From assembly GCA_029721435.1 (NCBI GenBank), contig CM056583.1, positions 93,417,575 through 93,481,574 on the forward strand: a DNA stretch of 64,000 nt, written 5' to 3'. A program made the translations under genes and the position numbers. Positions 55,801 to 64,000 of the stretch are shown here, piece by piece; positions within the stretch are counted from its first letter, which is position 1; each line of letters begins with the position of its first letter. The notes under the pieces are model-generated. The model did not search any database. It was not told where the DNA came from and saw only the letters and a list, made by a program, of their open reading frames with translations. The stretch comes from Gymnothorax reevesii (taxonomy: Eukaryota; Chordata; Actinopteri; Anguilliformes; Muraenidae).

Positions 55801-58800
55801 GGCATTATGGGTTGTAGAACAGACCCGAGGTGCAGAAGGTGAGTATGGGCATTAGGGGTCAGGGAACAGACCCGAGGTGCAGGAGGTGAGTATGGGCATT
55901 AGGGGTTGTAGAACAGACCCGAGGTGCAAGAGATGAGTATGGGCGTTAGGGGTCGTGGAACAGAGCTTAGGTGCAGGAGGTGAGTATGGGCGTTAGGGGT
56001 CGTGGAACAGAGCTTAGGTGCAGGAGGTGAGTATGGGCGTCAGGGGTTGTAGAACAGACCCGAGGTGCAAGAGGTGAGTATGGGCGTTAGGGGTCGTGGA
56101 ACACACCTGAGGTGCAGGAGGTGAGCATAGGCATTAGGGGTTGTAGAACAGACCTGAGGTGCAAGAGGTGAGTATGGGCGTTAGGGGTCGCGGAACACAC
56201 CTGAGGTGCAGGAGGTGAGCATAGGCATTAGGGGTTGTAGAACAGACCTGAGGTGCAGGAGGTGAGTATGAGCGTTAGGGGTTGTAGAAGAGACCTGAGG
56301 TGCAGGAGGTGAGTATGGGCGTTAGGGGTCAGGAAACAGACCCGAGGTGCAGGATGTGAGTATAGGCGTTAGGGGTTATAGAACAGACTCGAGGTGCAGG
56401 AGGTGAGTATGGGCATTAGTGGTTGTAGAACAGACTCGAGGTGCAGGAGGTGAGTATGGGCATTAGGGGTCAGGGAACAGACCCAAGGTGCAGGAGGTGA
56501 GTATGGGCGTTAGGAGTCGGGGAACAGACCCGAGGTGCGGGAGGTGAGTATGGGCATTAGGGGTTGTAGAACAGACCTGAGGTGCAGGAGGTGAGTATGG
56601 GTATAAGGGGTTGTAGAACAGACCCGAGGTGCAGGAGGTGAGTATGGGCATTAGGGGTTGTAGAACAGACTCGAGGTGCAAGAGATGAGTATGGGCGTTA
56701 GGGGTTGTGGAACAGAGCTTAGGTGCAGGAGGTGAGTATGAGCGTTAGGGGTCGTGGAACAGAGCTTAGGTGCAGCAGGTGAGTATGGGTGTTAGGGGTT
56801 GTAGAACAGACTCGAGGTGCAAGCGGTGAGTATGGGCATTAGGGGTCGCGGAACAGACCTGAGGTGCAGGAGGTGAGCATGGGCGTTTGGGGTTGTAGAA
56901 TGGACCTGAGGTGCAAGAGGTGAGTATTGGCATTAGGGGTCGCGGAACAGACCTGAGGTGCAGGAGGTGAGTATGGGCGTTAGGGGTTGTAGAACAGACC
57001 TGAGGTGCAAGAGGTGAGTATGGGCGTTAGGGGTCGCGGAACAGACCTGAGGTGCAGGAGGTGAGCATGGGCGTTAGGGGTTGTAGAATGGACCTGAGGT
57101 GCAAGAGGTATGGGCATTAGGGGTCGCGGAACAGACCTGAGGTGCAGGAGGTGAGTATGGGTGTTAGGGGTTGTAGAACAGACCTGAGGTGCAAGAGGTA
57201 TGGGCATTAGGGGTCGCGGAACAGACCTGAGGTGCAGGAGGTGAGTATGGGCGTTAGGGGTTGTAGAACAGACCTGAGGTGCAAGAGGTGAGTATGGGCG
57301 TTAGGGGTCGCGGAAAAGACTGGAGTTTCAGGAGGTGAGTGTGGGCGTTAGGGGTTATAGAACAAACCTGAGGTGCTGGAGGTGAGTATGGGCATTAGGG
57401 GTCGTGGAACAGAGCTTAGGTGCAGGAGGTGAGTATGGGCGTTAGGGGTTATAGAACAAACCTGAGGTGCTGGAGGTGAGTATGGGCATTAGGGGTCGTG
57501 GAACAGAGCTTAGGTGCAGGAGGTGAGTATGGGCGTTAGGGGTTGTAGAACAGACCCGAGGTGCAAGAGGTGAGTATGTGCGTTAGGCGTCGTGGAACAG
57601 AGCTTAGGTGCAGGAGGTGAGTATGAGCGTTAGGGGTCGCGGAACAGACCTGAGGTGCAGGAGGTGAGTATGGGCGTTAGGGGTCGCGAAAAAGACTCGA
57701 GTTGCAGGAGGTGAGTATGGGCATTAGGGGTTGTAGAACAGACCCGAGGTGCAGGAGGTGAGTATGGGCATTAGGGGTCAGGGAACAGACCTGAGGTGCA
57801 GGAGGAGAGTATGGGTGTTAGGGATCGAGGAACAGACCCGAGGTGCAGGAGATGAGTATGGGCATTAGGTTTGTAGAACAGACCCGAGGTACAGGAGGTG
57901 AGTATGGGTATTAGGGGTTGTAGAACAGACCCGAGGTGCAAGAGGTGAGTATGTGCGTTGGGCTTCGTGGAACAGAGCTTAAGTGCTGGAGGTGAGTATG
58001 AGCGTTAGGGGTCGTGGAACAGAGCTTAGGTGCAGGAGGTGAGTATGGGCGTTAGGGGTTGTAGAACAGACCTGAGGTGCAGGAGGTGAGTATGGGCGTT
58101 AGGGGTTGTAGAACAGACCCGAGGTACAGGAGGTGAGTATGGGCATTAGGGGTTGTAGAACAGACTCGAGGTGCAGGAGGTGAGTATGGGAATTAGGGTT
58201 TGTAGAACAGACCCGAGGTGCAAGAGGTGAGTATGGGTGTGAGGGGTTGTAGAACAGACCCGAGGTGCAGGAGGTGAGTATAGGCGTTAGGGGTCAGGGA
58301 ACAGACCTGAGGTGCCGGAGGAGAGTATGGGTGTTAGGGATCGAGGAACAGACTCGAGGTGCAGGAGATGAGTATGTGCGTTAGGCGTCGTGGAACAGAG
58401 CTTTGGTGCAGGAGGTGAGTATGAGCGTTAGAGGTCGTGGAACGGAGCTTAGGTGCAGGAGGTGAGTATGGGCGTTAGGGGTTGTAGAACAGACCTGAGG
58501 TGCAGGAGCTGAGTATGGGCGTTCGGGGTTGTAGAACAGACCCGAGGTGCAGGAGGTGAGTATGGGCATTTGGGGTTGTAGAACAGACCTGAGGTGCAGG
58601 AGGTGAGTATGGGCGTTTGGGGTTGTAGAACAGACCTGAGGTGCAAGAGGTGAGTATGGGCGTTAGGGGTTGTAGAACAGACTCGAGGTGCAAGAGGTGA
58701 GTATGGGCGTTTGGGGTTGTAGAACAGACCTGAGGTGCAGGAGCTGAGTATGGGCGTTAGGGGTTGTAGAACAGACCCGAGGTGCAGGAGGTGAGTATGG

Positions 58801-61800
58801 GCGTTTGGGGTTGTAGAACAGACCTGAGGTGCAGGAGCTGAGTATGGGCGTTAGGGGTTGTAGAACAGACTCGAGGTGCAAGAGGTGAGTATGGGCGTTT
58901 GGGGTTGTAGAACAGACCTGAGGTGCAGGAGCTGAGTATGGGCGTTAGGGGTTGTAGAACAGACCCGAGGTGCAGGAGGCGAGTATGGGCGTTAGGGGTC
59001 GTGGAACGGAGCTTAGGTGCAGGAGGTGAGTATGGGCGTTAGGGGTTGTAGAACAGACCTGAGGTGCCGGAGGAGAGTATGGGTGTTAGGGATCGAGGAA
59101 CAGACTCGAGGTGCAGGAGATGAGTATTAGCATTAGGGGTTGTTGAACAGACCCGATGTGCAAGAGGTGAGTATGTGCGTTAGGCGTCGTGGAACAGAGC
59201 TTTGGTGCAGGAGGTGAGTATGAGCGTTAGAGGTCGTGGAACGGAGCTTAGGTGCAGGAGGTGAGTATGGGCGTTAGGGGTTGTAGAACAGACCTGAGGT
59301 GCAGGAGCTGAGTATGGGCGTTAGGGGTTGTAGAACAGACTCGAGGTGCAGGAGTTGAGTATGGGCGTTAGGGGTCGTGGAACAGAGCTTAGGTGCAAGA
59401 GGTGAGTATGGGCATTAGGGGTTGTAGAACAGACCTGAGGTGCAGGAGCTGAGTATCGGCGTTAGGGGTTGTAGAACAGATTCGAGGTGCAGGAGGTGAG
59501 TATGGGCATTAGGGGTTGTAAAACAGACCTGAGGTGCAGGAGATGAGTATGGGCGTTAGGGGTCGTGGAACAGAGCTTAGGTGCAAGAAGTGAGTATGTG
59601 CGTTAGGCGTCGTGGAACAGAGCTTTGGTGCAGGAGGTGAGTATGAGCGTTAGGGGTCGTGGAACAGAGCTTGGGTGCAGGAGGTGAATATGGGCGTTAG
59701 GGGTTGTAGAACAGACCTGAGGTGCAGGAGCTGAGTATGGGCGTTAGGCGTTGTAGAACAGACTCGAGGTGCAGGAGGTGAATATGGGCATTAGGGGTTG
59801 TAGAACAGACTGGAGGTGCAGGAGGCGAGTATGGGCGTTAGGGGTCATGGAACAGAGCTTAGGTGCAGGAGGTGAGTATGGACGTTTGGGGTCGTGGAAC
59901 AGAGCTTAGGTGCACGTGGTGAGTATGAGCGTTAGGGGTCGTGGAACAGAGCTTAGGTGCATGAGGTGAGTATGGGCGTTAGGGGTTGTAGTACAGACCT
60001 GAGGTGCAGGAGCTGAGTATGGGCGTTAGGGGTTGTAGAACAGACCCGAGGTGCAGGAGGTGAGTATGGGCATTAGGGGTTGTAGAACAGACCCGAGGTG
60101 CAAGAGGTGAGTATGTGCGTTAGGCGTCGTGGAACAGAGCTTAGGTGCAGGAGGTGAGTACGAGCGTTAGGGGTCGTGGAACAGAGCTTAGGTGCAGGAG
60201 GTCAGTATGGGCGTTAGGGGTTGTAGAACAGACCTGAGGTGCAGGAGCTCAGTATGGGCGTTAGGGGTTGTAGAACAGAACCGAGGTGCAGGAGGTGAGT
60301 ATGGGCATTAGGGGTTGTAAAACAGACCCGAGGTGCAGGAGGTGAGTATGGGCGTTAGGGGTTGTAGAACAGACCTGAGGTGCAGGAGCTGAGTATGGGC
60401 GTTCGGGGTTGTAGAACAGACCCGAGGTGCAGGAGGTGAGTATGGGCATTTGGGGTTGTAGAACAGACCTGAGGTGCAGGAGGTGAGTATGGGCGTTTGG
60501 GGTTGTAGAACAGACCTGAGGTGCAAGAGGTGAGTATGGGCGTTAGGGGTTGTAGAACAGACTCGAGGTCCAAGAGGTGAGTATGGGCGTTTGGGGTTGT
60601 AGAACAGACCTGAGGTGCAGGAGCTGAGTATGGGCGTTAGGGGTTGTAGAACAGACTCGAGGAGCAGGAGGTGTGTATGGGGGTTTGGCGTAGTAGAACA
60701 GACCTGAGGTGCAGGAGCTGAGTATGGGCGTTAGGGGTTGTAGAACAGACTCGAGGTGCAAGAGGTGAGTATGGGCGTTTGGGGTTGTAGAACAGACTTG
60801 AGGTGCAGGAGCTGAGTATGGGCGTTAGGGGTTGTAGAACAGACCCGAGGTGCAGGAGGCGAGTATGGGCGTTAGGGGTCGTGGAACGGAGCTTAGGTGC
60901 AGGAGGTGAGTATGGGCGTTAGGGGTTGTAGAACAGACCTGAGGTGCAGGAGCTGAGTATGGGCGTTAGGGGTTGTAGAACAGACCCGAGGTGCAGGAGG
61001 TGAGTATGGGCATTAGGGGTTGTAGAACAGACCCGAGGTGCAAGAGGTGAGTATGTGCGTTAGGCGTCGTGGAACAGAGCTTAGGTGCAGGAGGTAAGTA
61101 TGAGCGTTAGGGGTCGTGGAACAGAGTTTAGGTGCAGGAGGTGAGTATGGGCGTTAGGGGTTGTACAACAGACCTGAGGTGCAGGAGCTGAGTATGGGCG
61201 TTAGGGGTTGTAGAACAGACTCGAGGTGCAGGAGTTGAGTATGGGCGTTAGGGGTCGTGGAACAGAGCTTAGGTGCAAGAGGTGAGTATGGGCATTAGGG
61301 GTTCTAGAACAGACCTGAGGTGCAGGAGCTGAGTATCGGCGTTAGGGGTTGTAGAACAGATTCGAGGTGCAGGAGGTGAGTATGGGCGTTAGGGGTTGTA
61401 GAACAGACCCGAGGTGCAGGAGATGAGTATGGGCGTTAGGGGTCGTGGAACAGAGCTTAGGTGCAAGAAGTGAGTATGTGCGTTAGGCGTCGTGGAACAG
61501 AGCTTTGGTGCAGGAGGTGAGTATGAGCGTTAGGGGTCGTGGAACAGAGCTTGGGTGCAGGAGGTGAATATGGGCGTTAGGGGTTGTAGAACAGACCTGA
61601 GGTGCAGGAGCTGAGTATGGGCGTTAGGCGTTGTAGAACAGACTCGAGGTGCAGGAGGTGAGTATGGGCATTAGGGGTTGTAGAACAGACTGGAGGTGCA
61701 GGAGGCGAGTATGGGCGTTAGGGGTCATGGAACAGAGCTTAGGTGCAGGAGATGAGTATAGACGTTTGGGGTCGTGGAACAGAGCTTAGGTGCACGTGGT

Positions 61801-62925
61801 GAGTATGAGCGTTAGGGGTCGTGGAACAGAGCTTAGGTGCAGGAGGTGAGTATGGGCGTTAGGGGTTGTAGAACAGACCTGAGGTGCAGGAGCTGAGTAT
61901 GGGCGTTAGGGGTTGTAGAACAGACCCGAGGTGCAGGAGGTGAGTATGGGCATTAGGGGTTGTAGAACAGACCCGAGGTGCAAGAGGTGAGTATGTGCGT
62001 TAGGCATCGTGGAACAGAGCTTAGGTGCAGGAGGTGAGTACGAGCGTTAGGGGTCGTGGAACAGAGCTTAGGTGCAGGTGGTCAGTATGGGCGTCAGGGG
62101 TTGTAGTACAGACCTGAGGTGCAGGATCTGAGTATGGGCGTTAGGGGTTGTAGAACAGAACCGAGGTGCAGGAGGTGAGTATGGGCATTAGGGGTTGTAA
62201 AACAGACCCGAGGTGCAGGAGGTGAGTATGGGCGTTAGGGGTTGTAGAACAGACTCGAGGTGCAGGAGTTGAGTATGGGCGTTAGGGGTCGTGGAACAGA
62301 GCTTAGGTGCAGGAGGTGAGTATGGTCGTTAGGGGTCGTGGAATAGAGCTTAGGTGCAAGAGGTGAGTATTGGCATTAGGGGTTGTAGAACAGACCTGAG
62401 GTGCAGGAGGTGAGTATGGGCGTTAGGGGTTGTAGAACAGACTCGAGGTGCAGGAGGTGAGTATGGGCATTAGGGGTCAGGGAACAGACTCGAGGTGCAG
62501 GAGGTGAGTATAGGCGTTAGGGGTTGTAGAACAGACCCGAGGTGCAGGAGATGAGTATGGGCATTAGGGGTCGTGGAACAGAGCTTAGGTGCAGGAGGTG
62601 AGTATGGGCATTAGGAGTTAGGGAACAGACCCGAAGTGCAGCAGGTGAGTGTGGGCGTTAGGAGTCAGGGAACAGACCCGAGGTGCAGGAGGTGAGTATG
62701 GGCATTAGGGGTTTTAGAACAGACCCGAGGTGCAGGAGGTGGGTATGGGCGTTAGGCGTTGTAGAACAGACCTGAGGTGCAGGAGGTGAGTATGGGCGTT
62801 AGGGGTTTTAGAACAGACCCGAGGTGCAGGAGGTGAGTATGGGCGTTTTGGGTCGGGGAACAGACTCGAGGTACAGGAGCTGAGTATGGGCATTAGGGTT
62901 CGGGGGAGAGACCTGAGGTGCAGAA
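52811..62925. repeat. 10-kb minisatellite of 47-bp units with higher-order repeats
   Basis: About 215 tandem 47-bp units. Two main variants alternate: TTGTAGAACAGACCCGAGG and TCGTGGAACAGAGCTTAGG, each preceded by GGTGAGTATGGGC and TTAGGGG. The spacing of rare variants shows higher-order structure: 329- and 376-bp (7 and 8 units) repeats near 53.2-54.0 kb, and two adjacent 1880-bp (40-unit) copies at about 58.45-60.33 and 60.33-62.21 kb. A few units are 5 bp short (for example near 57105 and 57195). Because 47 is not a multiple of three, the antisense frames through it are not meaningful proteins. Confidence 0.97.
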
Positions 62926-62929
62926 GCAT

Positions 62930-63670
62930 GGGCAGACCTTCTGTACTGCCGCTCTAGCTTTGTCAGCCTTCAGCCATCACCGCCTCCAGTGTAAACTCTG
63001 CAGGGGATTTTCCTGCCGCTGCTCTGAGCCGTGCTCCTAATCTACGAGTCTCCCAAAGAGTCCAAGCGCCAAAGACTTGTCTGATTCTAAGCATGTGTTT
63101 TATCCACTTATGCTCAACGTACAATAAATATTCCTGATGATTTCTGTCCTTCATTTCACTTTGGGTTCTTATTAAATCCATATACAAACATGTTCCCTGC
63201 TACAGCTGTGTGTGAGAGAGTCCATTATGACCACAGAATAAGACTTCTTAAGTCACGCCCCCTGCCCATGCACACACAATGACATGAGCTCACCTGCAGT
63301 TCCTTATTGATATCATTACAAATCAGCCCTATTTCACTGGAAGTGATTTAGCCCAGTTTTTGGCACCCATTACCCAACATTCCTATTTATCCATCTCTAA
63401 TTATCCAGCCCGCATCTGTATTCCCCAAAGTGCCTCCCCCTCCATCCCCTTCATTTTCCTCATCCTCCCTCTGTCTCTCCTCAGGCACCTCGGTGGCTTT
63501 GAGAGGAGAGGTTTGCCCCCTGAGTCTCGCCTCTCGATTCCAAACCCTCTTTCATCCGATTCCATCCAGCCCCACCTCACCTTACCCTATCTTCGCCCGG
63601 TCTCACTCATCTTCATTCTGTCCAGCGTCTGCCGTAATTTACTGTATTCAAATATGTCAGCCAGCGGAGG
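62930..63670. other. Flank without recognised gene
   Basis: No domain or repeat was recognised. A pyrimidine-rich CTCTGTCTCTCCTCAG at about 63470-63485 resembles a splice acceptor, but the following open frame has no recognisable motif. Confidence 0.4.
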
Positions 63671-63679
63671 ACGGGCTCC

Positions 63680-63905
63680 CCCACTATAGCCGGCTTCCTC
63701 CCAAGATTTCTCCCCGCATGGAAGCTTCTGGGGGTTTCTCTCCACTGAGAGGCTTTTGCATCAGGTGCCGTTCAGGGGATATATGCCCAGTGCTGCCCCA
63801 TGCTACCCTGTAAAGCCTCTTTGTGACAATCCTTCTCCAAAATGCGTAATACAAGTAAATTGAATTCAATTCAATTGATTTTAACTGAATTGAATGCAGT
63901 TTCAT
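63680..63905 (+). mobile_element. LINE/SINE 3' tail with AATTG-type terminal repeat
   Basis: The words CTGTAAAGCCTCTTTGTGAC and GTAATACAAGTAAATTGAAT followed by imperfect TTGAATTCAATTCAATTG repeats match the common fish L2-type LINE/SINE tail. Only the 3' end is evident. Confidence 0.55.
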
Positions 63906-64000
63906 TCATCTCAATAACCATTCCTATTCAAATCTGAAGGGTGCTCATAGTTATTTAAAACAGTTTGACAGGGACTCCTGATTGGCTGATACAGGTATCA

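Noticed and set aside
52811..62925. CRISPR-like array
   Set aside because: Units are directly adjacent without unique spacers and the DNA is vertebrate; it is a minisatellite.
56463..62929. Several minus-strand ORFs of 60-75 aa with SVLQPLTPILTSCTSGLFYNP-like repeats
   Set aside because: They are chance frames in the 47-bp satellite, which cycles through all three frames every 141 bp.

Overview
The window is vertebrate, almost certainly teleost fish, genomic DNA. It holds the last two exons of one host gene, a GPI-anchored membrane-type matrix metalloproteinase closest to MMP17 (MT4-MMP), on the plus strand at 14091-14348 and 31679-32001. The rest is intron, 3' flank, transposable elements and tandem repeats. 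The fish assignment rests on the mix seen: chromodomain Ty3 elements of the Tf1/sushi type, a Gmr1-type Ty3 element, Tc1/mariner and hAT relics, Harbinger-like and TTAA-type elements, a Merlin transposase, and a LINE/SINE tail ending in an AATTG-rich repeat.

Layout. 1-8.4 kb: a degraded minus-strand chromovirus (element A) with a Harbinger-like transposon inserted near its 3' end. 8.4-11 kb: a 54-bp minisatellite split by a 1.5-kb LTR-like insertion. 11.3-13.3 kb: a 2-kb element with TTAA-type ends. 14-32 kb: the two MMP17 exons around a 17.3-kb intron, about nine tenths of which is recognisable repeats: a LINE split by a nearly intact 6.9-kb chromovirus (element B, 1300-bp LTRs, perfect 5-bp target duplication), hAT elements, a 5-kb inverted-repeat transposon carrying a decayed Merlin transposase, and a 53-bp minisatellite. 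32-37.9 kb: MMP17 3' flank with Tc1/mariner pieces. 37.9-52.8 kb: an old Ty3/gypsy element (C) opened by a Tc1-like element. That in turn holds a LINE-like fragment, a Harbinger-like transposon, a second small Harbinger-like transposon and a nearly intact Gmr1-type retrotransposon. Its pol is also cut by a solo LTR of the element A family. 52.8-62.9 kb: a 10-kb minisatellite of about 215 47-bp units with higher-order repeats. 62.9-64 kb: unremarkable DNA ending in a LINE/SINE tail.

The strongest observations are: (1) both chromoviruses show a primer-binding site complementary to the predicted 5' end of their own transcript, each about 30 nt downstream of a TATA box, as expected for self-primed reverse transcription; (2) the 41.8-47.7 kb element has gag-PR-INT-RT-RNaseH order, copia-like order with gypsy-like proteins; (3) the 47-bp satellite carries a strong 5' splice-site-like motif and a TTAGGG hexamer in nearly every unit, and a 1880-bp (40-unit) higher-order duplication; (4) nested insertions allow relative dating of many events. 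No prokaryotic features, CRISPR arrays or RNA genes were found.
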